Assembly: GCF_003143855.1 (NCBI RefSeq)
Contig: NZ_QFRK01000022.1
Span: 62,001 to 126,000 of the forward strand
Length of the DNA stretch: 64,000 nt
Source: Streptomyces sp. NWU339
GTDB taxonomy: Bacteria; Actinomycetota; Actinomycetes; Streptomycetales; Streptomycetaceae
Direction: 5' to 3'
Shown in pieces: positions 8,584-17,046 of this stretch (positions are counted from its first letter, which is position 1; each line of letters begins with the position of its first letter). Both the position numbers and the translations under genes were made by a program. Under the pieces are notes generated by a model that was not told where the DNA came from, searched no databases, and was given only the letters and a program-made list of their open reading frames with translations.

Positions 8584-10407
8584 TCAGGCCCCTGCCTTGC
8601 TGAGGACTGTGGGTGTTTCGGCCTCTGCGTGGAATTCGAGCTGGCGACGCCGGTTGGGGATGAGGCCTTCGGGCCGGAAGCGCATGAGGAGGACGAGGGC
8701 GAGGCCGAAGGCGATGAGCTGGTAGTCGCCGAGGAATTGGAGTTTGGCGGGGATGAGGTAGAGCAGGGCGGCGCCCACGAGGGGTCCGCTGATGGTGCCC
8801 ATGCCGCCGAGGACGACTGCGGCGAGGAGGAAGGCGCTGTTGGGCGGGACGACGTGGGCGAACATGTACTGCTCGGGGGTGACGGTGTAGGTGACGTGGG
8901 CCTGGACGGTGCCGGCGAGGCCGGCGAGTGTGGCGCCGAGGGCGAAGGCGATGAGTTTGACGCGGAAGCCGTTGATGCCCATGGCGCGGGCGGCGGTTTC
9001 GTCTTCGCGGATGGCGACCCAGGCGCGGCCGATGCGGGAGTCGCTGCTGCGTCGGAAGACGACGACGACGATCAGCGTGATGAGGAGCATCAGCAGGAAG
9101 TAGTTGGCGAACCGGGCGATGGTGAAGCCGGCGATGGTGTGTTCCTGGCCGAAGTCGAAGCCGAGGATGTTGATGTTGGGGATGGAGGAGATGCCGTTGG
9201 AGCCGTTGGTGATGTCGGGTCCGGAGGTGCCGTCGGCGTTGAGGACGGCGAGGCGGAAGATTTCGCCGAAGCCGAGGGTGACGATGGCGAGGTAGTCGCC
9301 GCGGAGGCGGAGGGTGGGGGCTCCGATGAGGACGCCGAAGACCATGGCGACGGCTGCGCCGAGGAGGGCGCTGGCCCAGAAGGGGAGTTGGATGTCGAAG
9401 GGGCTGGAGGGGCTTCCGGAGACCATGGCGGCGGTGTAGGCGCCGACGCCGAGGAAGGCGACGTATCCGAGGTCGAGGAGGCCGGCGAGGCCGACGACGA
9501 TGTTGAGGCCCAGGGCGACGGTGGCGAAGATGAGGATGTAGACGCCGATGGTGGCGTACTGGTCGTCGGACTGGGTGAAGGGGAAGGCGGCGGCGGCGAC
9601 GAAGGCGCCGACCAGGGTGACGTTGCGGTGTTTGGCGGTGAGCGCGGAGACGTGGTTGATCAGTCCTGCTTTGGCGAGGGCGGCGAAGCCGAAGCCGGCG
9701 GTGATGAGGAAGCCGACGAAGAGTTCGTCGTAGGAGGTGCCGATGCCGTAGGTGAAGACCAGCAGGCCGACGGCGAGGGCGGCGACGATGATGAGGGTCT
9801 CGGCGTAGGCGGGCAGGGGGCGGGCGGGCCGGGTGCGGCCGCTCGCGACGGCTGCGCGCAGGATGGTGAAGGAGTGCCGCGTGTGGTGGCGGAACTGTTC
9901 CCAGCCGGTGTCGTCGGGGTCGTGGGGGTCGGGTTCGGGTCGTTCGAAGGGGAGGGCAAGGGCGCCGAGGAGTGCGGTGAGGGTGGCGACGGCCGCGATC
10001 CAGCCGCCGGGTTCGAGGTGGACGACTCCGCCGAGGGTGGCGCTGATGGCGATGATCGTGTACCAGGCGGTGGCGAAGGTGCCGGTGGCGGCGAGTTTGA
10101 TGGCGCTGTCGGCTCCTGCGGGGGTGAGCCAGCGCAGGCCTTTGGTGTCGTAGGAGGCGAGGCCGAGGAGGGTGGTGAGGGCGCCGCCGATGAGAACGAG
10201 GACCTGGAGGCCGCCGGGGTAGCCGTAGACGGTGAGGTCGCCGGGGAAGGCGGAGGTCCAGGTCCAGGCGAGGAAGGTGGAGATGACGGTGAGGGCGCCG
10301 CCGGCGGTGGCGAGGGCGCGGCCGGTGTTCTCCGGGATGCCGATGAGGCCCTTGGGGGGTTCGGCGGTGGGGGAGCCGGGGGTCTGCGTGGTGGTTTGTG
10401 TGGTCAT
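8584..10407 (-). CDS. livM: Branched-chain amino acid permease LivM with long N-terminal membrane extension
   Basis: A 607-residue membrane permease subunit. The C-terminal half (about 270-595) is the conserved LivM core, including GLNIVVGLAGLLDLGYVAF, the EAA-like cytoplasmic loop IREDETAARAMGIN and the terminal MRFRPEGLIP. The first 250 residues add several predicted transmembrane helices (VISTFLAWTW, LQVLVLIGGALTTLLGL, ETLIIVAALAVGLL) beyond the core. ATG 10407 is one start; GTG 10416 overlaps the livH stop as GTGA and would allow coupling with three extra residues. It is in the middle of the leftward cluster. Confidence 0.9.
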   Translation of the reverse strand: MTTQTTTQTPGSPTAEPPKGLIGIPENTGRALATAGGALTVISTFLAWTWTSAFPGDLTVYGYPGGLQVLVLIGGALTTLLGLASYDTKGLRWLTPAGADSAIKLAATGTFATAWYTIIAISATLGGVVHLEPGGWIAAVATLTALLGALALPFERPEPDPHDPDDTGWEQFRHHTRHSFTILRAAVASGRTRPARPLPAYAETLIIVAALAVGLLVFTYGIGTSYDELFVGFLITAGFGFAALAKAGLINHVSALTAKHRNVTLVGAFVAAAAFPFTQSDDQYATIGVYILIFATVALGLNIVVGLAGLLDLGYVAFLGVGAYTAAMVSGSPSSPFDIQLPFWASALLGAAVAMVFGVLIGAPTLRLRGDYLAIVTLGFGEIFRLAVLNADGTSGPDITNGSNGISSIPNINILGFDFGQEHTIAGFTIARFANYFLLMLLITLIVVVVFRRSSDSRIGRAWVAIREDETAARAMGINGFRVKLIAFALGATLAGLAGTVQAHVTYTVTPEQYMFAHVVPPNSAFLLAAVVLGGMGTISGPLVGAALLYLIPAKLQFLGDYQLIAFGLALVLLMRFRPEGLIPNRRRQLEFHAEAETPTVLSKAGA

Positions 10408-10412
10408 CGGTG

Positions 10413-11345
10413 TCACGCCCTGTCCGCGACGCGCTCGCCGAGGAGGCCTTGGGGCCTGAAGAGGAGCACGAGGATGAGGAGTACGAAGGCCCAGACGTTT
10501 GCCCAGGACTGGCTGCCGAACTGCTGCATGCCGGGGATGTCGGAGATGTAGGCGGTGGACAGGGCTTCGGCGATGCCGAGGACGAGGCCGCCGAGCATGG
10601 CTCCGTAGATGTTGCCGATTCCGCCGAGGACGGCGGCGGTGAAGGCCTTGAGTCCGAGGATGAAGCCCATGCGGAAGTCGATCTGGCCGTATTTGAGGCC
10701 GTAGGCGACGCCGCCGACGGCGGCGAAGACGGCGCCGAGGGCGAAGGCGACGACGATGATGCGGTCGGTGTTGATGCCCATGAGCTTGGCGGTGTCGGGG
10801 TCCTGGGCGGTGGCCTGCATGCCGCGTCCGGTGCGGGTGCGCATGACGAAGTAGCCGAGGACGGCCATGCTGAGGGGGGCGGCGCAGAGGACGAAGACGT
10901 CGCCGGTCTGGATGGTGACGTTGCCGATTTCGAAGGGTCCGCCGGGGATGTTGGGGAAGGTGCGGGCGGATTTCGCTTCGGGGTACCAGGCCCATACGGC
11001 TTGCTGGAGGGCGAGGGAGAGGCCGATGGCGGTGATGAGGGGGGCGAGGCGGGGGCCGCCGCGCAGGGGCCGGTAGGCGAACCGTTCCGCCCCTACGGCC
11101 ACGGTGGTGGAGACGATCATGGCGCCGATCAGCATGAGCGGCAGGGCGATCAGCATGGAGGTGCCGTCGGGCAGGATGTAGACGTAGACCGTGAGTGCGC
11201 CGAAGGCGCCGGTCATGAAGATCTCGCCGTGGGCGAAGTTGATGAGCTGGACAATGCCGTAGACCATTGTGTAGCCGAGGGCGACCAGCCCGTACATGGA
11301 TCCCAGTAGCAGGCCGTTGACCAGCTGCTGCGGCAGTTCGTTCAC
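10413..11345 (-). CDS. livH: Branched-chain amino acid permease LivH
   Basis: A 310-residue integral membrane permease subunit that pairs with LivM. The N-terminus QLVNGLLLGSMYGLVALGYTM and the motif INFAHGEIFMTGAF are hallmarks of LivH, and FTAAVLGGIGNIYGAMLGG is the conserved cytoplasmic-loop region. Eight or so hydrophobic segments span the sequence. The ATG at 11345 has a GAGGACAT-type site just upstream. It begins after a gap of 108 nt from the binding-protein gene, a gap that holds a strong hairpin. Confidence 0.93.
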   Translation of the reverse strand: MNELPQQLVNGLLLGSMYGLVALGYTMVYGIVQLINFAHGEIFMTGAFGALTVYVYILPDGTSMLIALPLMLIGAMIVSTTVAVGAERFAYRPLRGGPRLAPLITAIGLSLALQQAVWAWYPEAKSARTFPNIPGGPFEIGNVTIQTGDVFVLCAAPLSMAVLGYFVMRTRTGRGMQATAQDPDTAKLMGINTDRIIVVAFALGAVFAAVGGVAYGLKYGQIDFRMGFILGLKAFTAAVLGGIGNIYGAMLGGLVLGIAEALSTAYISDIPGMQQFGSQSWANVWAFVLLILVLLFRPQGLLGERVADRA

Positions 11346-11399
11346 CGCATGTCCTCCGAGACGTTCGGAAAGTTCGATGGATGGGGCCGGATGTGAGTG

Positions 11400-11433
11400 C
11401 GCGCGGGGCGCCTGTGGTGCGGCGCCCCGCGCG
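11400..11433 (-). terminator. Intercistronic hairpin between binding protein and livH
   Basis: GCGCGGGGCGCC and GGCGCCCCGCGC pair perfectly (13 bp including the flanking C-G) around an 8-nt loop, in the gap between the binding-protein stop and livH. Such hairpins commonly cause partial termination or protect the upstream mRNA, letting the solute-binding protein be made in excess over the permease. Confidence 0.65.
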
Positions 11434-11453
11434 GCTCGGTGGGTGCGGCTGGG

Positions 11454-12686
11454 TCAGCCGGTGTAGGTGCCGGACTTGACGTCGTTCCAGTCGTTGTTCT
11501 CGACGGCGTAGACGGTGAGCTGCTTGTTGGTGGCGTCGCCGTACTCGTCGAAGGAGACCTTGCCGGTGACTCCGTCGAAGGAGACGTCCTGCATGGCGGC
11601 GGTGACCTTTTCGCGGGCGTCGTCGGGCAGCTTGCCGTCGTTGTCCTCGACGACCTTCTTGACGGCCTCGATGATGGCCCAGCCGGAGTCGTAGCTGTAA
11701 CCGCCGTAGGCCTCGTAGGCCTCCTTGTAGCCCGCGTCCTTGTAGTTGGCGACGAACTCCTTGGCGGAGGGGAGTTCTTCGACGGGGGCGCCGACGGAGG
11801 TGGCGAGGTCGCCGGTGCCGCTGGCGCCGGCGAGCTTGATGAAGTCGGCGCTGTAGATGCCGTCGCCGCCGACGAGCGGGATCTTGGCGCCGGCGGCCTT
11901 GATCTGCTTGCTGAGCGGGCCGGCCTGCGGGTATTCGCCGCCGTAGTAGACGACGTCGGCGCCGGAGGACTTGACCTTGGTGGCGACCGCGGAGAAGTCC
12001 TTGGTCTCGGGGTCGATGTGCTCGGTGCCGACGACCTTGCCGCCGAGCTTCTTGAACTCGGCGGTGAAGGTGGCGGCGAGGCCGGCGCCGTAGGTCTTCT
12101 TGTCGTCGATGACGAAGACCTTGCGCTTCTTGGAGTCGTTGTACAGGTACTGGGCGGCGAACGGGCCCTGGATGGCGTCCGTGGTCGCGGTGCGGAAGTA
12201 CGACTTGTACGGGCGGGTCTGGGTCTTCTGCCAGTCGGCGCCCTGGGAGAGGGAGGGGTTGGTGTTGGCGGGTGAGACCTGGACGAGCTTGGCGTCGTCG
12301 AAGACCTTCTGCATGGCTTCGGCGACGGAGGAGTTCAGCGGGCCGACGACGCCGAGGACTTCGTCGTTGGCGACGAACTTGGTGGCGTTCTGCTGGCCGG
12401 AGGAGGGCTGTGCCTGGTCGTCGAGGGCTTCGACCTTGAAGGTGATGCCGTCGACGAGCTTCTCCTTGTTGGCGATCTTGGCGGCGAGGTCCACGGAGTT
12501 CTTGATTCCGAGGCCCAGCGCGGACAGGTCGCCGGTCAGTGGCGCGTCGACGCCGATGACCACGGTGGTGCCACCGCTGCCGGAGCCCGAGCTGCCGCCG
12601 TTGTCGTCGCGTGAGCCGCAGGCGGTGAGGGTGAGTGCTCCCGCCGCCAGTGTGGCGGTGATGGCGATGAGCGAACGTTGACGCAC
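11454..12686 (-). CDS. livK: Branched-chain amino acid-binding lipoprotein
   Basis: A 410-residue substrate-binding lipoprotein of the Leu/Ile/Val type I periplasmic-binding family. The signal peptide ends in the lipobox LTAC with lipidated Cys23, followed by a Gly/Ser-rich tether. GVDAPLTGDLSALG opens the first lobe and GVVGPLNSSVAEAMQK is the conserved ligand-cleft region. GTG 12686 is preceded by AAAGGA. It is the first gene of the leftward transporter cluster, so the promoter should lie upstream of 12686. The gene symbol follows family convention; livJ would be equally defensible. Confidence 0.92.
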   Translation of the reverse strand: MRQRSLIAITATLAAGALTLTACGSRDDNGGSSGSGSGGTTVVIGVDAPLTGDLSALGLGIKNSVDLAAKIANKEKLVDGITFKVEALDDQAQPSSGQQNATKFVANDEVLGVVGPLNSSVAEAMQKVFDDAKLVQVSPANTNPSLSQGADWQKTQTRPYKSYFRTATTDAIQGPFAAQYLYNDSKKRKVFVIDDKKTYGAGLAATFTAEFKKLGGKVVGTEHIDPETKDFSAVATKVKSSGADVVYYGGEYPQAGPLSKQIKAAGAKIPLVGGDGIYSADFIKLAGASGTGDLATSVGAPVEELPSAKEFVANYKDAGYKEAYEAYGGYSYDSGWAIIEAVKKVVEDNDGKLPDDAREKVTAAMQDVSFDGVTGKVSFDEYGDATNKQLTVYAVENNDWNDVKSGTYTG

Positions 12687-13329
12687 GATCCAGTCCTTTC
12701 CCCTGACGGTCGTTTCCCGGTGGAAACGGCCGAGTCGAGCGCTGGGCCGAAATGGCAATCGGGCGGCGCGGTGACTGGCCGTGACTCTAAGCGGGCGTGG
12801 GGAATATGGAGGAGGGTCTGGCCAAGGCTGTGACTCTCTTGTTATGACACGACGTATTGCAGAGCGGTACTCGGTGGGGGGAACGGCTGAATTCTCGCCG
12901 TTTTGCCCCGTCCGCATCATGAGAAACCGCAGGACCCGGCGGGGGGCGTTCAGGTGTATCAGCCGTTTTGGTGATTACTCGAATTCGTTGCTGCAGGCGA
13001 CCTGTGTGGCCTGGAGGAAGTCCCGTGTGTGGCGTGATCCGGAGGCGAAGCGGAATACCTGTATTGCACACGCAATACGTAGAGTTACGGCCGGGGAGGG
13101 GGGCGCGACGTTCAGTGAAACGTTTCTGCCCTCCGTGGCGCGCGGGCCTGATAGTGATCTTGCGGAAGAAGGCCGATTCTTTGTCCGGAAAGGGGGTTGC
13201 GTGGGGCGGGGGTCACGGAAAGGCCGTGTACGGCCGGGATATCACCGTAACGATGGCCGTAGTGCCGGATTCCGCCCGGAGGCCGGTATTGAATACGAGG
13301 TTCCGTTTCCCTGTTTCGAGGGGTGTGAC
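12687..13329. other. Gene-free spacer upstream of livK
   Basis: About 640 bp with clearly lower GC content than the flanking genes in its middle part (for example around 12840-13090). It should contain the promoter of the liv cluster on the left side. Reading frames present have Arg/Gly-rich translations with no family resemblance and poor third-position bias. I see no RNA gene or repeat. Confidence 0.5.
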
Positions 13330-13800
13330 CTGCGGTTTCAGCGGGCGGCGGGGAGAGTGGTGAGCGTGGTTCCACGGGGCCGTCCCGCTCATCGCCGGGG
13401 CCCGGGCCCGGTGCGCCGGTGCGGTACCGCTCGGTGCGGGCCTCGCGTACCTGACGGTCGATCACCGCATGTGCGGCCTGGATGCCTTGGCGTTTTCTGA
13501 CGGGGCGTGCGGCGTCCACCGCTGCGCGCAGGATGTCGTACCGGCCGTTTTGGACAGGCCCATCGACCGGTGGTCGCCGTGGGCGGTGCCCTCCAGCACC
13601 CCGCGGGACCGGTGGGCGACGAGGCGCACGCAGACGTCCTCGGCGGAGGTTGCCGAGGGTGACGGCGGGGGTGTGGGCGGGGGCGGGGTGCCGGTGCCGC
13701 CGGCTCCGGACGGGCCGCAGCCGGCGGTCGGGACGACCGTCAGGAGCGGTACCGCGGTGAGCGGGCGGTGAGCAGGGGAGCCGAGAGCCCGCCCGGCGGG
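13330..13800 (-). pseudogene. Frameshifted small secreted/lipoprotein-like gene
   Basis: On the reverse strand one frame reads a hydrophobic stretch, a lipobox-like PTAGC, a Pro/Ser/Thr linker and then AEDVCVRLVAHRSR-VLEGTAHGD-RSMGLSK; protein-like sequence then continues in another frame as YDILRAAVDAARPVRKRQG and AHAVIDRQVREARTERYRTG. The switch falls at an AAAA run near 13550; one extra A would restore a continuous frame (SKNGRYDIL). No ATG, GTG or TTG start sits sensibly before the lipobox, so the 5' end also looks damaged. The combined text resembles small lipoproteins I recall from Streptomyces. A sequencing error at the A run is an alternative for the frameshift. Confidence 0.5.
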
Positions 13801-13956
13801 CCGAAAGACGCCTCCCCGCTTCGTGTCCGAAACGGCGGGGCGCCCGCCGCCCGCGGGCAACGGCGGTGCGGGGCCGTGATGACGCCGGTCCGCGGTCGTG
13901 CCGGGAGACGGGTGCGGGGGCGGCCGCACGGCCGCCCCCGCACCCTCACCCACCGG

Positions 13957-14460
13957 TCAGTTCGTGGCGCCGGCCGCCCGCTCGGCGTCGCCCGGGTTGT
14001 TGCCCGGGTTCACGTCCCGCAGCAGACAGGTCAGCCGCGCGGTGCACACCCGCTTGTCCGCCTCGTCGCTGATGACGATCTCGTACGTCGCCGTGGACCG
14101 CCCCCGGTGCACCGGGGTGGCGACGCCGGTGACCAGGCCGGAGCGGGCGCCCCGGTGGTGGGTGCAGTTGAGGTCGACGCCCACGGCGATCTTGTCGGCG
14201 CCGCCGTGCAGCATCGACCCCACCGAGCCCAGGGTCTCGGCCAGTACGGCGGACGCGCCGCCGTGCAGCAGCCCGTAGGGCTGGGTGTTGCCCTCCACCG
14301 GCATCGTCCCGACGACCCGCTCGGCCGAGGCCTCCAGTATCTGCACGCCCATGCGCGTACCGAGATGGCCCGCGGAGAAGAGCGCCTGCAGATCCACGCC
14401 GAGCGCGGCGTACTCGTCGATGACCTCTTGCGGGAACTTCACGTGCTGCTGCTCTCCCAT
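13957..14460 (-). CDS. Hotdog-fold thioesterase (PaaI-like)
   Basis: A 167-residue acyl-CoA thioesterase of the PaaI/4HBT group. The active-site segment LHGGASAVLAET lies at 65-76, with the preceding QPYGL loop, and DKIAVGVDLNCTHHRGARSG forms the following strand typical of the fold. The likely substrate is a phenylacetyl- or hydroxybenzoyl-type CoA ester, but the sequence does not decide this. ATG 14460 begins MGEQQHVKFP. It follows the YdeP-like oxidoreductase gene by 87 nt on the same strand, so the two may be cotranscribed. Confidence 0.88.
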   Translation of the reverse strand: MGEQQHVKFPQEVIDEYAALGVDLQALFSAGHLGTRMGVQILEASAERVVGTMPVEGNTQPYGLLHGGASAVLAETLGSVGSMLHGGADKIAVGVDLNCTHHRGARSGLVTGVATPVHRGRSTATYEIVISDEADKRVCTARLTCLLRDVNPGNNPGDAERAAGATN

Positions 14461-14547
14461 GGGGCCCGGCTCCGTTCGTCGTGATCACTACGGCAATACG
14501 GCACTGCGGCGCCGCCGCGACCGCGGCGGTGGCCACTGAGCAAACGC

Positions 14548-16860
14548 TCAGTCGGTCGCCGATTGTTCCAGACGGACCACGACGGACTTGCTGGCCGGGG
14601 TGTTGCTGATGTCCGCGGTCGCGTCCAGCGGCACCAGGACGTTGGTCTCCGGGTAGTACGCGGCGGCGCAGCCGCGGGCCGTCGGGTAGTGCACCACGCG
14701 GAAACCGGGCGCCCTGCGCTCCACGATGTCCTTGTCGGCGTTGTCGTCCTTGTCCTTGTCGGCCTTCCACTCGCTGACCAGGTCGACGTACGAGCCGTCC
14801 GCGAGCCGCAGTTCCCGTGCGTCCTGCGGGTTGACGAGCACCACGCGGCGGCCGTTCTTGATGCCCCGGTAGCGGTCGTCCAGGCCGTAGATCGTGGTGT
14901 TGTACTGGTCGTGCGAGCGCAGCGTCTGCAACAGCAGCCGCCCCTCGGGCAGTTCGGGGTACTCCACCGGCGCGGCGGTGAAGTTGGCCTTGCCGGTGGC
15001 CGTGGGGAAGCGCCGTTCGTCGCGCGGGGCGTGGGGGAGGGCGAACCCTCCGGGGTGCGCCACGCGCGCGTTGAAGTCCTCGAAGCCGGGGATCACGCGC
15101 GCGATGCGGTCGCGGATCGTCGCGTAGTCCTTCTCGAACTCCTCCCACGGGACCTTGCTGTCCGCGCCGAGGACCCGGCGGGCCAGTCGGCACACGATGG
15201 CCGGTTCGGACAGCAGGTGCCCGCTCGCCGGTTCGAGGCGGCCGCGGGAGGCGTGCACCATGCCCATGGAGTCCTCGACCGTGACGAACTGCTCGCCGCT
15301 GTCCTGCAGATCGCGTTCGGTGCGGCCCAGGGTCGGCAGGATCAGGGCGCGCGCGCCGGTGACGACGTGCGAGCGGTTCAGCTTGGTCGACACGTGCACG
15401 GTCAGCCGGGCCCGGCGCATCGCGGCCTCGGTGACCTCCGTGTCGGGGGAGGCGGCGACGAAGTTGCCGCCCATGGCGAAGAACACCTTCGCCTTCCCGT
15501 CGCGCAGCGCGCGGATGGCCCGTACGACGTCGTAGCCGTGCTCGCGCGGGGGCGCGAAGCCGAACTCCTTCTCCAGGGCGTCGAGGAACTCCGGTGCGGG
15601 CCTCTCGAAGATGCCCATGGTGCGGTCGCCCTGCACGTTGGAGTGGCCGCGCACCGGGCAGACGCCCGCGCCGGGGCGGCCGATGTTGCCGCGCAGCAGG
15701 AGGAAGTTGACGATCTCGCGGATCATGGGCACGGAGTGCTTGTGCTGGGTGAGGCCCATCGCCCAGCACACGATGACGCGCTTCGATTCGAGGACCATGC
15801 GCAGGCACTGCTCGATGTCGCCGCGGGTGAGGCCGGTCGCGGCGAGCGTCGCGTCCCAGTCGGCGGCGCGGGCGGCCTCGGCGAACTCCTCGTAGCCGTG
15901 CGTGTGTTCGCGGACGAAGTCCTCGTCGACGGCGCCGGGCGTGTCGACGATCAGCTTGTTGAGGATGCGGAAGAGGGCCTGGTCGCCGCCGAGGCGGATC
16001 TGCAGGAACAGGTCGGTCAGGGCGGCGCCGGTGGTGAGGCCCTTGGGGGTCTGCGGATTCTTGAAGCGCTCCAGGCCCGCCTCGGGCAGCGGGTTGACGG
16101 TGATGATCCGCGCGCCGTTCGCCTTGGCCTTCTCCAGGGCGGACAGCATGCGGGGGTGGTTGGTGCCGGGGTTCTGTCCGGCGACGATGATCAGGTCGGA
16201 CTTGTAGAGGTCCTCCAGCAGGACGCTGCCCTTGCCGACGCCGATCGTCTCGGACAGGGCGGAGCCGGAGGACTCGTGGCACAGGTTCGAGCAGTCGGGC
16301 AGGTTGTTGGTGCCGAGTTCTCGTGCGAAGAGCTGGTAGAGGAAGGCGGCCTCGTTGCTGGTGCGTCCGGAGGTGTAGAAGAGGGCCTCGTCGGGGGAGC
16401 CGAGGGCGGCGATCTCCTCGGCGACGATGTCGAAGGCGCGCTCCCAGGTGACGGGCTCGTAGCGGTCGCCGCCCTCGGGGAGGTACACGGGGTGGGTCAG
16501 GCGGCCCTGCTGGCCCAGCCAGTAGCCGCTGCGGCCGGCCAGGTCGGCGACGGGGTGCGCGGCGAAGAACTCGGGGGTGACCCGGCGCAGGGTGGCTTCC
16601 TCGGCCACGGCCTTCGCGCCGTTCTCGCAGAACTCCGCGGTGTGCCGGTGCTCCGGCTCCGGCCACGCGCAGCCCGGACAGTCGAAGCCGTCCTTCTGGT
16701 TGACGTTGAGCAGGGTCAGCGCCGTCCGCTTCACGCCCATCTGCCGGTGCGCCATACGCAGGCTGTGGCCGATCGCCGTGAGGCCCGCGGCCGCGTGTTT
16801 CGGCTCGGTGACCTGCGGCGCGTCCTGGACCGGATCACCCTTGGGCGGCTTGGTGGCCAT
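14548..16860 (-). CDS. FdhF/YdeP-family molybdopterin oxidoreductase
   Basis: A 770-residue molybdopterin-dependent oxidoreductase related to formate dehydrogenase alpha subunits. The family-specific N-terminal cluster CPGCAWPEPEH has Cys61 and Cys64 with another Cys near 78. Cofactor-binding stretches include TSGRTSNEAAFLYQ, LCHESSGSALSETIG, GQNPGTNHPRM and the C-terminal domain with LLLQTLRSHDQYNTTIYG. No twin-arginine leader is present, so it is cytoplasmic. In E. coli the homologue YdeP is linked to acid resistance; the electron donor and substrate are not established. ATG 16860 has GAGGAG upstream. It is divergent from polA. Confidence 0.88.
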   Translation of the reverse strand: MATKPPKGDPVQDAPQVTEPKHAAAGLTAIGHSLRMAHRQMGVKRTALTLLNVNQKDGFDCPGCAWPEPEHRHTAEFCENGAKAVAEEATLRRVTPEFFAAHPVADLAGRSGYWLGQQGRLTHPVYLPEGGDRYEPVTWERAFDIVAEEIAALGSPDEALFYTSGRTSNEAAFLYQLFARELGTNNLPDCSNLCHESSGSALSETIGVGKGSVLLEDLYKSDLIIVAGQNPGTNHPRMLSALEKAKANGARIITVNPLPEAGLERFKNPQTPKGLTTGAALTDLFLQIRLGGDQALFRILNKLIVDTPGAVDEDFVREHTHGYEEFAEAARAADWDATLAATGLTRGDIEQCLRMVLESKRVIVCWAMGLTQHKHSVPMIREIVNFLLLRGNIGRPGAGVCPVRGHSNVQGDRTMGIFERPAPEFLDALEKEFGFAPPREHGYDVVRAIRALRDGKAKVFFAMGGNFVAASPDTEVTEAAMRRARLTVHVSTKLNRSHVVTGARALILPTLGRTERDLQDSGEQFVTVEDSMGMVHASRGRLEPASGHLLSEPAIVCRLARRVLGADSKVPWEEFEKDYATIRDRIARVIPGFEDFNARVAHPGGFALPHAPRDERRFPTATGKANFTAAPVEYPELPEGRLLLQTLRSHDQYNTTIYGLDDRYRGIKNGRRVVLVNPQDARELRLADGSYVDLVSEWKADKDKDDNADKDIVERRAPGFRVVHYPTARGCAAAYYPETNVLVPLDATADISNTPASKSVVVRLEQSATD

Positions 16861-17033
16861 CGCGCACTCCTCTTCACGTACACGTGTGACGTACGCCGCC
16901 GATCCTCGCATGCGGCGGTGCCGGCGACGGAGGGCCGGGCGGAGGGCGGGGGCTCGGGGCCGGTGAGGGCGGCCCGGGTGCCGCGGGGTGTCCCGGAAGG
17001 GCGGGGGCGGGGCCGAGTGTCAGTGACGCGTGG

Positions 17034-17039
17034 CAGGAT
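17034..17039 (+). promoter_or_regulatory. Putative -10 element of leaderless polA transcript
   Basis: CAGGAT ends 7 nt before the polA GTG. CAGGAT/TAGGAT is a frequent Streptomyces vegetative -10 form. There is no separate Shine-Dalgarno match. Confidence 0.35.
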
Positions 17040-17046
17040 CGGGGGC

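Noticed and set aside
8629..10551. 640-codon plus-strand frame opposite livM, rich in Gly, Asp and Glu
   Set aside because: Mirror frame of livM; low complexity and no start signal.
12781..13500. 239-codon plus-strand frame in the spacer upstream of livK
   Set aside because: Its translation is Arg/Gly-rich with no family resemblance, it mixes low- and high-GC codon use, and it overlaps the decayed lipoprotein gene.
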